Source of the DNA: a virus
DNA: 38,900 nucleotides
Virus record (IMG/VR): IMGVR_UViG_3300036985_008099
Location: 1-38,900 of that record
Reading direction: 5' to 3' (one strand)
Shown: piece by piece, positions 15,605-25,120 of the stretch
How the letters are laid out: each line of letters starts with the position of its first letter
How positions within the stretch are numbered: the stretch's first letter is position 1
The notes under the pieces: model-generated
Seen by the model: the letters and a program-made list of their open reading frames with translations, nothing else
The model's database searches: none
What the model was told of the DNA's origin: nothing
Translations under genes and position numbers: made by a program

Positions 15605-17394
15605 TGCCGACGCGCTACGGCGACCTCTACGAGCTGCCGGGCAACATCACGTGCCAGGGACTGGGCGTGTCGCCAGGGCCTTCAGGCGGCGACGGCTGGC
15701 AGATCCTGGCGCGCCTGCCACAAGCGAACCTGCCGGCCGGCACGGGCCGTTACGTGATCGCGCTGGCCGGGCTGCTCAGCAACATCAGGCAGGTCGTGGC
15801 GACAGCCGGGCCCCAGCGTGGGGTCATCCAACTCTGCCTCGGCCTCGACACCGGTGCCAAGTCGCCCGTGCACCAGCACGTGGTCTCGCTGCGCGAGCAG
15901 GCCGGCGCGCTCGAGGGCTTGCCGTTCGGGTTCGTCGCGGCCATGACGTCGACGGTCTCCGATCCCTACTTCGGCGGCACGTTCAACAACGCGTCAGGCT
16001 CGCAGTGGTGCTTGTGGGGCCGGGTCTATACGAACGGCGACCCCCTCACCTACCAGTGCGAGTTCGACGTGGGCGACTTGACCTGGTTGTGGTGGGACAC
16101 GGACCGGATCGCGGTCGGCGACTTCCACGTCGAGGCCTACGACCCGACCTCGCCGCTCGCCCTGACCACCACCGAGACCATGCCGCACTACGTCGCGGCC
16201 GCGACCGGGACCGTGGGCCAGAAGTGGCTGCACTTCGGCAGCGTGGTCTACGAGCCACCGATCGGCGCGCCCGGTGTCCTGCCGGCCCCTATCGTGCAGT
16301 TCGGCTACACGACCACCGCGTCGCTCGCGGGCTTTGTCGCCAAGATCGGGAGCGACGGGCGCTGGGCCCAGAGCCGCGGCGACAGCCAGATCAACACGCT
16401 CGGCGCCGGGGCCATCCCGATCTCGTCTCACTGGGCTTGGTGGTATGGGGCACAACCTGCAGGCCCGTTCTCTCCGGCTGTTCGCGCGCTCGATCGCCAG
16501 ACTGCCGGTGCAGGCTCCGCGACCCGCTTGCGCCGTTACGTCTACGTCGGGATCCGACTGGACAACCTGCTCGACGTGCTGACGCGCGCCGACGTCCAGG
16601 TCCTGAACGCGACCGCCAACCGGTTCAGCACGCCGTCCGAGGGCGAGACGTGGATCGCGATGGAGCGCCCGGCGACCGGGCTGGTCTCGGATCCGTGCGT
16701 CATGGTCCACGGCATCGTCGGGACCACGGGGCGCCAGGACTACGCGGCCGAGATCTGGACGAACCGGGCCGCGCTGCACGGCGTCACGTCGTTCGCCCTG
16801 TCGAACCACGCGCAGCTTGAGGGCGCGAGCTACATGGCGTTCATTCGTCGCGGCCTCGGCGCATCGTTCCCCGCGATCCAATACCGGTTCCGGTTCACGG
16901 GCGGGCTCAACGCGGCGCCAGTCACGCTGCCCGTGCGCGACTTCTACGCGGCCCAGTTCCACTTCGTGCGCGACGCCCTGCCGGACCCGGCCTTGCCCGC
17001 GACCCCGAGCAACCCGATCGTCATCTCGCCAGGCCGCGAGGCCCCGGCGGTCGCGAGCCTGCCGGCTCTGCCGTTCCCGCCCGACACCAGCTACCAGGAG
17101 TCGTGGGAACCGTGGGAAGAGGGCTCGATCCAGGGCGCGACCGGCTACCGGCGCACGTGGCCGTTGTTCGCGCGCCCGCGCCGCACCATCCCGCTGCAGT
17201 GGTCGGGCATGGACGAGACCGACGCGCGAACGCTGCACGCGTTCCTCGTGGCCAGCGCCTACTTCCGCTGGACCCCGAACCGCGACGCCGAGATCGGGGT
17301 CTTCCAGATGGAGGACCCGGAGCTCGTCCAGATCAGTGGCCAGGCCTACGCGGTCCAGGTCGTGGTCGCCGAGTTGGTGTGGACCGGACCTTGA
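15604..17394 (+). CDS. Minor tail protein, gpM-like C-terminus with long N-terminal extension
   Basis: The last ~100 residues (from about 496: YQESWEPWEEGSIQGATGYRRTW and onwards) recall the small lambda gpM family: a Trp/Arg-rich strand (RRTIPLQWSGMDE), then an ARTLHAFLVASAYFRWTP segment, and terminal strands. The gene also lies between H and L, as M does. The first ~490 residues have no counterpart in gpM (109 residues in lambda); they look like beta-sandwich, exposed tail-surface domains rich in aromatic and Gly residues. A role in host surface contact is possible but unproven. ATG 15604 overlaps the tape measure stop. Confidence 0.65.
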   Translation: MPTRYGDLYELPGNITCQGLGVSPGPSGGDGWQILARLPQANLPAGTGRYVIALAGLLSNIRQVVATAGPQRGVIQLCLGLDTGAKSPVHQHVVSLREQAGALEGLPFGFVAAMTSTVSDPYFGGTFNNASGSQWCLWGRVYTNGDPLTYQCEFDVGDLTWLWWDTDRIAVGDFHVEAYDPTSPLALTTTETMPHYVAAATGTVGQKWLHFGSVVYEPPIGAPGVLPAPIVQFGYTTTASLAGFVAKIGSDGRWAQSRGDSQINTLGAGAIPISSHWAWWYGAQPAGPFSPAVRALDRQTAGAGSATRLRRYVYVGIRLDNLLDVLTRADVQVLNATANRFSTPSEGETWIAMERPATGLVSDPCVMVHGIVGTTGRQDYAAEIWTNRAALHGVTSFALSNHAQLEGASYMAFIRRGLGASFPAIQYRFRFTGGLNAAPVTLPVRDFYAAQFHFVRDALPDPALPATPSNPIVISPGREAPAVASLPALPFPPDTSYQESWEPWEEGSIQGATGYRRTWPLFARPRRTIPLQWSGMDETDARTLHAFLVASAYFRWTPNRDAEIGVFQMEDPELVQISGQAYAVQVVVAELVWTGP

Positions 17395-17395
17395 C

Positions 17396-18097
17396 ATGCC
17401 GATCATCCTGCCCACCTCGTTCCTCGACGCGATCGAGAAGCCCCACGCGACCTCGCAGCTGATCTGGCTTGCCGAGATCGAGCTGGCGCGCCCGTACGTG
17501 TCCGGGTTCACCACCGTGCCGTCGACCGTCTTGCGCGTGTGCAACTACCACCAGGCCATCACGTGGCCCGTGAGCAGCCCGCTGCACGAGTCGTGGGACC
17601 CCTACCCGTTCACGTTCTCGCCCATCGAACAGAACCAGGAGGGCGATCTGCCGCAGGTCGAGCTCAGCGTCGACAACACGGCCCGCCTGCTCATGCGCTA
17701 CTTGCACGCCGGCGACGGCCTCGAAGGCAACTACGCCAGGCTCTGGCTCGTGCCCGAGGGTGGGCTCGGCATCGCGTATCCGAACCACGAGTATCGACGC
17801 TGGGACCTGCAGGTCGCCGGCGCTTACGCGACCGACGAGGCCGTGAGCTTCCGCCTCGAGCGCGCCAACTTCTTCGAGCGCACGAGCCCCCAGGACCGGT
17901 TCGTCGCAAGGCAATGCCGGTGGGACTTCGGTTCCCCAGAGTGCGGCTACGTGATCAACGCGGTCGCGGCCTTCACCTCGTGCCCCCGCACCAAGTCGGC
18001 GTGCACGGCCCGTGGCCAGGACCACGCGACGCGAGGCCTGCCCGTGTTGCATCCGCGTCGTTTCGGCGGGTTCCCCGGGATCCCGCGCCAGCAGTGA
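17396..18097 (+). CDS. Minor tail protein L, iron-sulfur type
   Basis: A 233-residue tail tip protein. The C-terminal part carries the four family cysteines, C174 (QCRWDFG), C183 (ECGY), C196 (SCPRTK) and C203 (ACTARG), followed by RRFGGFPGIP, the characteristic end of lambda gpL. These cysteines bind a [4Fe-4S] cluster in lambda gpL. Start ATG 17396 is one base after the previous stop. It precedes the NlpC/P60 gene with a four-base overlap (GTGA), matching lambda L-K order. Confidence 0.92.
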   Translation: MPIILPTSFLDAIEKPHATSQLIWLAEIELARPYVSGFTTVPSTVLRVCNYHQAITWPVSSPLHESWDPYPFTFSPIEQNQEGDLPQVELSVDNTARLLMRYLHAGDGLEGNYARLWLVPEGGLGIAYPNHEYRRWDLQVAGAYATDEAVSFRLERANFFERTSPQDRFVARQCRWDFGSPECGYVINAVAAFTSCPRTKSACTARGQDHATRGLPVLHPRRFGGFPGIPRQQ

Positions 18098-18507
18098 TCC
18101 ACCGGGACATCCTGGCAAGCCGCTACCGGCTCGGGGGCCGGCAGGTCGGGCGCGGGCTCGACTGTTGGGGTGTGGCCCAGGAGGTCGTGAGGCGTCTCGG
18201 TTTGTGCGTCGAAGACTCGTGGGACTTGCTGCGTCGCGAGTGGATCGAGGGCCGAGTGGATGCGGCGTCCGGCTTGCCAAGTTGCTGGGTCCGTCAGGCG
18301 GACCTGCAAAGGTACGAACCCGGCGACCTTCTGTTGTTCTTCGGTCTGCACCCATGGGTCGCGGCCATTTCGCACGGACACGTTTGGAGCGCCGACGCAA
18401 TGCTCGGCTCGGCCTACTGCCTGCCGCTGACTCGTTGGAAGCGCCGACCTGCAGAGGTTTGGCGCCATGATCCAGGTCGCTGTTCGAAAGGGACTGCTCG
18501 GCACTGA
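18094..18507 (+). CDS. Tail tip NlpC/P60 peptidase (gpK-like)
   Basis: A 137-residue cysteine peptidase expected to cut host peptidoglycan during infection. The catalytic Cys24 lies in GLDCWGVAQEVVRRLG, the family's DCxGL-helix, and His94 in AISHGHVWSADAML fits the second motif after GDLLLFF. Lambda gpK has an additional N-terminal JAB domain; that domain is absent here, so this is the short form common in other siphophages. Start GTG 18094 overlaps the L stop; its 3' end overlaps the J gene by 41 bases. Confidence 0.85.
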   Translation: MIHRDILASRYRLGGRQVGRGLDCWGVAQEVVRRLGLCVEDSWDLLRREWIEGRVDAASGLPSCWVRQADLQRYEPGDLLLFFGLHPWVAAISHGHVWSADAMLGSAYCLPLTRWKRRPAEVWRHDPGRCSKGTARH

Positions 18508-21500
18508 CGGGATCGAGCGCGTCTCGGTCGACGCGAGACCAGGCCTGACGCCGCGCACGCTCGCGCACCAACTCGAGCGGTTCCTGCCCAAGAGCGTGCC
18601 GATCGAGTGCCTGGTCAACGGGTGCCAACTGCCCGACGAGGCACTGGACCTCGACCTGCAGGATCAGGACCAGGTCCTGCTCGTCCCGACCACGAGCAGC
18701 GGGATCGAGATCGGGGTCCTGTTGGTCCAGGCGCTGATCGCGGTCGCGGTCTCGTTCGCGGTCAATTACGTGCTGGCATTGCTGCTGCCTCGCCCCAAGC
18801 CGGACGCAGCTCGCCGAGGTGAAGACTCGTCCGCGACCTACGCGTGGGACGGGATCTCGACATCTTACGGCCAGGGTCTCGTGGTGCCGTGGGTCTACGG
18901 CCGCCACGCGGTCGGCGGCCAAGTCATCTACACGGACGTGTTCGCCAACACGTCGGTGAACCCGACGGGCACGACTGACGGGGCGCCCGACGACAAGCTG
19001 AGACTCGTGCTCGCGCTGGGCGAAGGACCGATCGCGGCTGTCGGCGACACACCTGCTGCAGAGATCGACGGCATCGGCATCCCGCCGGCCGCTGCGCTGC
19101 CGAGCGAGATCCGGGTCAACGGGACCCTGCTTGAGAACACGACGACCGCCAGGACCTTGCGCAACATTCTGGGGTCGCGCCCTTGGGTCGGGGCCAGGCC
19201 CATTGTCGGAGACATCCTGCTCGTGACCGACCCGACCGTGACGATCGTGAGGGGGACGGTCCAGCTCGTCGCGATCAACAACCCGCAGGGCACGGACGTC
19301 GATGTGATTGAGCTGTCGGTCATACCCCCTGCGGTCTCACCCCTCGGCTCCTTCAACGACTACCTGACCGCGTCGCCTGGGTATCCCACGGCGTTGCTGT
19401 CCATCCTGAGCTCGTCCGATGTAGTCAGGGTCACGAGGAACCCGGGCGCGCGGGCCTGGATCCGGCCCGGCGACCTCGACCAGACCCCGCTGCCGGCGAG
19501 CACGTTCCGCGGCAGCGCGACCACCTTCCTGGTCAACGCCCAGCTGAACAACGTGGAGGAAGGCGTCTACACATTCAGCACGGACGACGAGACATCGAGC
19601 GTCGGGTTCACGCTGGCGTTCCCTTCGGGGCTCTACGCGGTTGCGCCCACGGGGACGCAGCTTGAAGTCACGGTGCAGTTCGAGTCCTGGTGGCGACCAG
19701 TTGGCACGACCGCGTGGCGCCGCTTCTTCACGCCTGGCACCAACCAGAACCTGCCCATCCTGCAGGTGAAGGCCAACCGGCTCACGCCGATCGTCCAGTC
19801 TTTCGCCGCAAGCCTGGTGGGGACGTCCAGCCCCGCAGTCGTCGGGTCGATCGAGGTCCGGTTGCTACGCCTCACGCCGTCAGGCGGCACCGATACGTCA
19901 AGCGCGGCCTTCTGGCGCAACGTCACATTCGGCTCGCCCCAGCCGCTCGCTTACCCGCGGGTCGCGTTGCTAGGCCTCGAACTGACGGCCGGCGCCCGTT
20001 TCAGCGGGGGCCTGCCCAACGTCACGTGTCGGATCGACGGCCTGCTTGTCCGGGTCTGGGATGAGGTTCTGGGGTTCTCGCCGCGCACGTGGGACGTGCC
20101 GGCCGCACCTTTTGACTTTCAGACCTACCCGCCGGGTCGCAACCCAGCCTGGATCCTGCTCGACCTGCTGACCTCGCCCTGGGGTCTGGGCCACTACCTC
20201 GGAGATCCGGACCTGGACCTGCCCGCGTTCCGACGGTGGTCCGCCAAGTGCGACCAGGACCCGTGCCCGGCCGATCCGTGGGACGAGCCTTCGTTCACCT
20301 GCGACCTGGTCGGCGACGAGCCGCGGCCCGCGTGGGAGTGGGTGCTGGCCATCTGCGCGGCCGGCCGTGCAACCCCGATCTACCGGGACGGCAAGATCTC
20401 GATCACCTACCAGTACCGCGACGCGCACTCGGACGCCGGCATCAGCGTGCCGGCCAAGACCGCGACCCAGCTGATCACGGCCGGCAACTGCGAGGATGTG
20501 CAGATCACGTGGCTGCCCAAGGCCAACCGGTTCACGGTCACGCAGTTTCAGTTCGTCGACGAGGCTCAGAACTACGCCCAAGACGTCGAGACCGTGCCCG
20601 ACACCGAGAGCACGATGGACGATCCGTCGGCCCTGCGACGCGAGGAGTGGCGGCCCCAGACGATCCAGGCCTACGGCGTGACGCGACGCTCGCAGCTGTG
20701 GCGCGAAGGCATCTTCGGTCACCGCCTCACCCGTTTGGTTCGCCGCGAGATCGCGTTCAGCACGGGCCCGTGGGCGCTGGCCGCCGAGGTCGGCGAGGTC
20801 ATCGCGTTCGAGCACGAGATCTTGCGGCCGTTCGCGGCCGCCGTGCCGGTCAACATGCTGGTGGTCCAGGACGCGACCGCGGTCAACCAGATCACTGTTG
20901 ACCACGACGCAACGGGCGCGACCGAGATCGTGGTCAGGAGTCCGGACGGCTCACCGATCAAGCGCACAATCACCAGCATCGTGGTCAGTCACGGGATCAG
21001 CAGCCTGACCGTCTCGGGCGCGCCCGTCACGGTCAAGAAGGGCGCGACCTGCGTGGTCGGGCTGACCGACAAGCTCACGGAGGAGTACGAGCTCGTTGCG
21101 ATCTCGCTCCAGAAAGACCTGCGACGCCTCGTGCGCGCGATCCAATGGGTGCCCGAGGTCCACGAGCCCCTGACGTTCACCGAATACCAGGAATGGCTGG
21201 ATGGAGATGAGGCCAACCTGTTGCTGCGCCAGACCGACCCCGAGGTGGTGGTGCAGGCCGGCGACTTGCGCGTCTTTACCACTCGCCAAGGCCACTCGAT
21301 CACGTGGTCCAGGCCTCAATCGCGCGCGTCCGCGGCCGTGCGCGTGCTCGTCGAACAGCCCGAGAACAGGAGCTGGATCGTGGTCGGCGAGACCGCAGGC
21401 GACCAGATCGACTGGCAGGGCTTCGTGCCTGGCGTCAGCTACCGGATCGCGGTCGTGCTGCAGCAGCCGTCAGGTGAGTGGGACCTGCCCGAGTCCTCGC

Positions 21501-22372
21501 CCCAGCTCACGCTGGTGGGCCAGGAGTTCGCCCCGTTCTCGCCGCAGCAACTGAGCAACGTGCTCGTGCTCGACGCGGGAGATCACGTGCTCGTGAGCTG
21601 GGACCCGCAGGGTGCGCGCGACGTCGAGGGCTACGAGCTGCGAGTCGGCAGCGACTGGGCCAGCGCGCGCCAGATCTACAGCGGCCAGGCCTGCAGCGTG
21701 CGCCTCACTAGCCCGCCGCTCGGCGGGGTCGCGTTGCTCGCGGCGCGCGGCACGTCTGGTCTGTTCGGCGAACCCCAGATCCTGACCCTGCCTGACTGGA
21801 AGCCGCTCAACACGGTCCAGGCCTCATTCGTCAATGAGTTCGCCAGCACGCCTGGTGGTGTCCACAGCGGCACGGCCTTCGGCAGCAGCGTGATCGCGTT
21901 GTCGGGGTCCGGGCTCGAAGGCACGTACACGAGCGTCGAGCTCGACCTGACCTATCAGGCCACGGCCTGGTGGCAGGTGTCGGTGGATCAACTCGAGCTC
22001 GATCTCGTGACGGTCGACGAGATCGAGTTCGAGGTCGGTTCCGGCGAGGCCAAGTGGCGCACGGTCAACACGCGCCCGGCCTCGCCGGCCTCGGCTGGCA
22101 TCGACTGGGAAACGACGGTCGATGACCTGGCCGTCCTGGTCGAGGACCTGCCCAGCTCGCGGCTCGCCGGCGGGATCGCGGGCGAGCCCGGCTCGCACAC
22201 GCGCGTGCTCGTCGAGAGCCGGTTCTACGTTTCGGGTGCCTGGACCTCGTGGTCGCGGCACGGCGACCAATGGCGCGCGGCCAGCAAGATGCAGGCGCGA
22301 CTCACGCTCGGGCGCGAATCGACTCGCTACGAGACCTCCGTTTCCCGATTGCGCCTCGCGGCGAACCTGTGA
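18467..22372 (+). CDS. Central tail tip / host specificity protein J with gpI-like N-terminus
   Basis: A 1301-residue tail tip protein. Residues 1-80 resemble the beta-grasp part of tail assembly protein I, followed by a transmembrane-like segment (IGVLLVQALIAVAVSFAVNYVLALLL, about 84-110), as in gpI. The J part starts at about 130 (YAWDGISTSYGQGLVVPWVYGRHAVGGQVI) and includes the conserved RVALLGLELTAGARFSGGLPNV, DLLTSPWGLGHYLG, and a region of two fibronectin type III-like domains (about 925-1110). So I and J seem fused. Start ATG 18467 lies inside the peptidase gene. The C-terminal ~190 residues are likely the host-contact part. Confidence 0.92.
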   Translation: MIQVAVRKGLLGTDGIERVSVDARPGLTPRTLAHQLERFLPKSVPIECLVNGCQLPDEALDLDLQDQDQVLLVPTTSSGIEIGVLLVQALIAVAVSFAVNYVLALLLPRPKPDAARRGEDSSATYAWDGISTSYGQGLVVPWVYGRHAVGGQVIYTDVFANTSVNPTGTTDGAPDDKLRLVLALGEGPIAAVGDTPAAEIDGIGIPPAAALPSEIRVNGTLLENTTTARTLRNILGSRPWVGARPIVGDILLVTDPTVTIVRGTVQLVAINNPQGTDVDVIELSVIPPAVSPLGSFNDYLTASPGYPTALLSILSSSDVVRVTRNPGARAWIRPGDLDQTPLPASTFRGSATTFLVNAQLNNVEEGVYTFSTDDETSSVGFTLAFPSGLYAVAPTGTQLEVTVQFESWWRPVGTTAWRRFFTPGTNQNLPILQVKANRLTPIVQSFAASLVGTSSPAVVGSIEVRLLRLTPSGGTDTSSAAFWRNVTFGSPQPLAYPRVALLGLELTAGARFSGGLPNVTCRIDGLLVRVWDEVLGFSPRTWDVPAAPFDFQTYPPGRNPAWILLDLLTSPWGLGHYLGDPDLDLPAFRRWSAKCDQDPCPADPWDEPSFTCDLVGDEPRPAWEWVLAICAAGRATPIYRDGKISITYQYRDAHSDAGISVPAKTATQLITAGNCEDVQITWLPKANRFTVTQFQFVDEAQNYAQDVETVPDTESTMDDPSALRREEWRPQTIQAYGVTRRSQLWREGIFGHRLTRLVRREIAFSTGPWALAAEVGEVIAFEHEILRPFAAAVPVNMLVVQDATAVNQITVDHDATGATEIVVRSPDGSPIKRTITSIVVSHGISSLTVSGAPVTVKKGATCVVGLTDKLTEEYELVAISLQKDLRRLVRAIQWVPEVHEPLTFTEYQEWLDGDEANLLLRQTDPEVVVQAGDLRVFTTRQGHSITWSRPQSRASAAVRVLVEQPENRSWIVVGETAGDQIDWQGFVPGVSYRIAVVLQQPSGEWDLPESSPQLTLVGQEFAPFSPQQLSNVLVLDAGDHVLVSWDPQGARDVEGYELRVGSDWASARQIYSGQACSVRLTSPPLGGVALLAARGTSGLFGEPQILTLPDWKPLNTVQASFVNEFASTPGGVHSGTAFGSSVIALSGSGLEGTYTSVELDLTYQATAWWQVSVDQLELDLVTVDEIEFEVGSGEAKWRTVNTRPASPASAGIDWETTVDDLAVLVEDLPSSRLAGGIAGEPGSHTRVLVESRFYVSGAWTSWSRHGDQWRAASKMQARLTLGRESTRYETSVSRLRLAANL

Positions 22373-22373
22373 C

Positions 22374-22988
22374 ATGAGCCAGACCTGGAACCTCCCGATC
22401 CTCGGCACCGACTCGGCGCACGTCGCGCTCAAGACCAAGGTCAGTGACGCGTGCGAATCGCTCCGCACGAACTTTAGCGGCGCGACCGCCCCGAGTTTGA
22501 CCGTGCCCTACCAGTTCTGGATGGACACGACGACCGGCATCCTGAAGCAACGCAACGCGGGCAACACGGCCTGGGTCACGATCTGGCCCGGCGAGTTCGA
22601 ACTGCAGCGTGACATCGGGGCCAGCGTGAGCGCGACCACGACCAAGAAGCTCGGCATCGCGCGCCGGGCCGGCACGGTCTCGCAGCTGCTCCTCAGCTGC
22701 GACACGGCCAGCACGAGCTCGAGCGGCAACGAGTGGCGCTTCCAGGTCACCAAGTACCCGAACAGCGCGCCTGGCTCGCCCGTCTCGTGCATCTCGGCGA
22801 ACGTCGGGACCTTCACGGCGTTGGGCGGGGTCGGCGGCGGTGCCGAGTTCGTCGCGCACAAGGTCCTGGCCCTCACCCCGAACCAGAACCTGACCGTCGC
22901 TCTCAATGACGAGCTCGAGGTCACGTGCACCAAGGTCGGGACCGGCACGACCCTCGTGAACCTGCAGGCCCAGCTCGTCATCGTTTGA
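22374..22988 (+). CDS. Tail-associated protein of unknown function
   Basis: A 204-residue protein beginning MSQTWNLPILGTDSAHVALKTKVSDACESLRTNFSGATAP. The N-terminal half, with YQFWMDTTTGILKQRNAGNTAWVTI, matches the linker pattern of many fibre-associated proteins that start 'SxAPFxGxSxPPyp.Gq.WvDTTtg.lk.Rn.an..W', and the C-terminal half is a beta-rich domain. It lies between J and a fibre, so it probably forms part of the tail tip. ATG 22374 is one base after the J stop. Confidence 0.7.
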   Translation: MSQTWNLPILGTDSAHVALKTKVSDACESLRTNFSGATAPSLTVPYQFWMDTTTGILKQRNAGNTAWVTIWPGEFELQRDIGASVSATTTKKLGIARRAGTVSQLLLSCDTASTSSSGNEWRFQVTKYPNSAPGSPVSCISANVGTFTALGGVGGGAEFVAHKVLALTPNQNLTVALNDELEVTCTKVGTGTTLVNLQAQLVIV

Positions 22989-24232
22989 TGGCAACTGACC
23001 GGAACAGCGAGACCGTGGTGGCCGGCCAGATCTATCTGGTCGCGGGCCCCGTGCGTCGCATCGACGGCGACACGGTCGTGATCGTGCTGGACAGCGGCCA
23101 GGCCGTGCGGGTCGCGGCCGCCGACGTGTGCAAGGTCGACGCAACGTTGGGCGGCGGCGGGGGAGTCACGGCCCACGGCGCGCTCACCGGGCTGACCGTC
23201 GGCGACGATCACACGCAGTACTCCCTGGCATCAGGTGCGCGCGCGTTCACGGGACCTGTCGCTGGCGTGACTCCGGTCGGCATCTCCGACTTCACGACGA
23301 AGAACTACGTGGACTCGCAAGACCTCGTTGTCTTCCTTGCACTCGACGGAGCAAAGCAGCCCTTAGACGCGACGCTGACCGCGCTGGCGGCGCATGTCAC
23401 AGCCGCAAACAAGCTCACGAAATGGACTGGCGTTGACACTGCGACCACGATCACAGTCGCGTCCTTCGGCGAGACGTTGATCGCGACGGCCAGCGCAGCG
23501 GCAGCGATCTCCGCGCTGAGCCTCGCGGCCGTGGCGACGAGCGCGAGCGCGGCCGACCTGACCACTGGCACGCTGCTGGCGGCGCGTATGCCAGCCCTGA
23601 CGGGCGACATCACCACCAGTGCAGGCGCAGTCGCCACGACGTTGGCAACGACCGGCGTGGCCGCCGCCACCTACCAGAACCCGACCATCACGCTCGACGC
23701 GAAGGGCAGGGCAACGGCAGCGGCGAGCGGAGATGTCGTCTACTGCGACTCGCCGATGCTCGCAGTCACCATGAGCACCGCGCTGGAGACGCTGTGCACG
23801 AAGGACGTCCTGATGGCAGTCGGGGACACCATCGAGGTCGAGGTCACCGGCACGATCCGAAACGACTCAGCCGCGACGAGGACATACGACTTCGAGGTGA
23901 AGTTTGGCATCTTCACCATGACCTACACGGGGACGGCGACGGTCGCATTCAACGCGACGAACCGCGCGTCCTTCGTGCTGCGAGCCAAGTGCTCCATCTC
24001 CTCAACGTCAGTGGTCGGCGGTTGGATTAATACACAGCGGGCAACGCCTGGAGCGGCCAATGCCGCGCTCAACTCGGCAACCGCGCAATACCAGCAACTG
24101 TGGCACACGAGCAGCACCAACCTCGTAGGCACGCAGACAGTCGTGGTGAAAGCCAAAAGCAGTTCCAGCACAGCGACGCAGCAACTCACGGTGTTCAGTT
24201 GGAGAATCACCAAGAGCCCGCAACGCCTATGA
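22988..24232 (+). CDS. Tail fibre / receptor-binding protein candidate
   Basis: A 414-residue protein with phage fibre motifs: HGALTGLTVGDDHTQYSLAS followed by GARAFTGPVAG (about 63-95), an Ala/Thr/Leu-rich shaft including ALTGDITTSAGAVATTLATT and ITLDAKGRATAAASG, and a C-terminal beta domain of ~150 residues (from AVTMSTALETLCTKDVLMAVGDTIEV) that likely binds the receptor. Base composition drops slightly toward the 3' end (more A and T) compared with neighbours, as is common in exchanged fibre tips. Its ATG 22988 overlaps the preceding stop. Confidence 0.85.
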   Translation: MATDRNSETVVAGQIYLVAGPVRRIDGDTVVIVLDSGQAVRVAAADVCKVDATLGGGGGVTAHGALTGLTVGDDHTQYSLASGARAFTGPVAGVTPVGISDFTTKNYVDSQDLVVFLALDGAKQPLDATLTALAAHVTAANKLTKWTGVDTATTITVASFGETLIATASAAAAISALSLAAVATSASAADLTTGTLLAARMPALTGDITTSAGAVATTLATTGVAAATYQNPTITLDAKGRATAAASGDVVYCDSPMLAVTMSTALETLCTKDVLMAVGDTIEVEVTGTIRNDSAATRTYDFEVKFGIFTMTYTGTATVAFNATNRASFVLRAKCSISSTSVVGGWINTQRATPGAANAALNSATAQYQQLWHTSSTNLVGTQTVVVKAKSSSSTATQQLTVFSWRITKSPQRL

Positions 24233-24239
24233 GGCCAAC

Positions 24240-24542
24240 ATGATTGACGCAATCCCCACCGAACCCAGCCTGATCCAGTACGGCATTGTTGGGACCGTGT
24301 TCGCGGCCGTTTTCGCCGGCATGACGGTCCCGATGCTCCGGGCCTTGCTGGCCCAGAACACCGAGTCGCTGGGCCTGCTGCGCCGCGCGGTCGAAACCAA
24401 CACGGCCGCGGTCACGACGTTCGCTCGCCTCGAGGTCGAACACCGCGAGGCGCGGGCCGAGATCCGCCAGTCCACCGAACAGCTACGCGAACAGCTGGCC
24501 GAGCAGGCCGCGATCTTGCGGCGCCTCGTGCCAGGGAGTTGA
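24240..24542 (+). CDS. Membrane protein with coiled coil; holin or inner-membrane spanin candidate
   Basis: A 100-residue protein with a short N-terminus, one transmembrane segment at about 13-34 (YGIVGTVFAAVFAGMTVPML), and then a long charged helix (40-95) rich in Glu, Arg, Gln and Leu, predicted coiled coil. The layout fits an inner-membrane spanin or a one-TM holin-like protein. It is followed at once by a lipoprotein gene (TGATG overlap), which suggests an i-spanin/o-spanin pair in the lysis cassette. It directly follows the fibre genes. Function is inferred from topology and context. Confidence 0.55.
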   Translation: MIDAIPTEPSLIQYGIVGTVFAAVFAGMTVPMLRALLAQNTESLGLLRRAVETNTAAVTTFARLEVEHREARAEIRQSTEQLREQLAEQAAILRRLVPGS

Positions 24543-24802
24543 TGATGCGCCACTGCCTCTTTCCCCTTCTCGCCCTGGTCGTGCTGCTCTGCAGCTGCCA
24601 GGGCCCCGACGTGATCCGGTTGCGCGCCGATCGCGCGGGCCACGAGCTCGCGCAGCGATGCGCCGACGGTTGGTTCCGCGGCCTGCCGTTCACCGCGGAC
24701 GATGAACGCGTCGTGCGTCAGTCGCTGGTCGACTGGGACGCGTCGCTTGCCGCCGACGAACGCCTGCTGGCCTCGCCGCTCGGCACGGGAGGCCGCCAGT
24801 GA
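24542..24802 (+). CDS. Small lipoprotein; outer-membrane spanin candidate
   Basis: An 86-residue protein with a lipoprotein signal (MMRHCLFPLLALVVLLCSC), lipobox LCSC, cleaved before the second Cys, then a short mature part of ~65 residues. Phage o-spanins (Rz1) are short lipoproteins that pair with an inner-membrane coiled-coil protein, and the upstream gene is such a protein. The mature part is not proline-rich as in lambda Rz1, so the role stays tentative. ATG 24542 overlaps the previous stop by one base; ATG 24545 is an alternative. Confidence 0.6.
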   Translation: MMRHCLFPLLALVVLLCSCQGPDVIRLRADRAGHELAQRCADGWFRGLPFTADDERVVRQSLVDWDASLAADERLLASPLGTGGRQ

Positions 24803-25089
24803 GCGGCTCGCAGCGCGTGCTCGACGAGGTCCGGCGCCTCGCGGCCGAGCACGCCGGCCGGGTGTCGGGCCGGTTCAAGAACGAGACCAAGCCGCGCGTC
24901 GCACTCCTGCTGCTCGAGGCCTCGGCGCTCGCCGTGCGCGAGGCCGCCGGCGAGGACACGACCACCGCGTCGATCGCGTTGCGCAACAGCGCGGCGCAGC
25001 TCGCGCGCGAGGAGATGTCCGACCTGCAGTTCGAGGCCCGGGGGCTGGCATTGCGCGCCGCGCTCGCGGTCATTGGCGCGGCGCTCTGA
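24799..25089 (+). CDS. Small helical protein of unknown function
   Basis: A 96-residue, all-helical, alanine-rich protein (SQRVLDEVRRLAAEHAGRVS, LLLLEASALAVREAAGEDT, ARGLALRAALAVIGAAL). No transmembrane segment is certain, although the C-terminus is hydrophobic. Start GTG 24799 overlaps the lipoprotein stop (GTGA), so it belongs to the same cassette. It could be a lysis regulator or a virion accessory; there is no recognised motif. Confidence 0.5.
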   Translation: MSGSQRVLDEVRRLAAEHAGRVSGRFKNETKPRVALLLLEASALAVREAAGEDTTTASIALRNSAAQLAREEMSDLQFEARGLALRAALAVIGAAL

Positions 25090-25120
25090 CGCGAACCAGC
25101 CGTTGTGGTAGAACGGGTGA

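Noticed and set aside
22988-24232. Diversity-generating retroelement acting on the fibre gene.
   Set aside because: No reverse transcriptase frame and no adenine-variable repeat pair were seen in the window.
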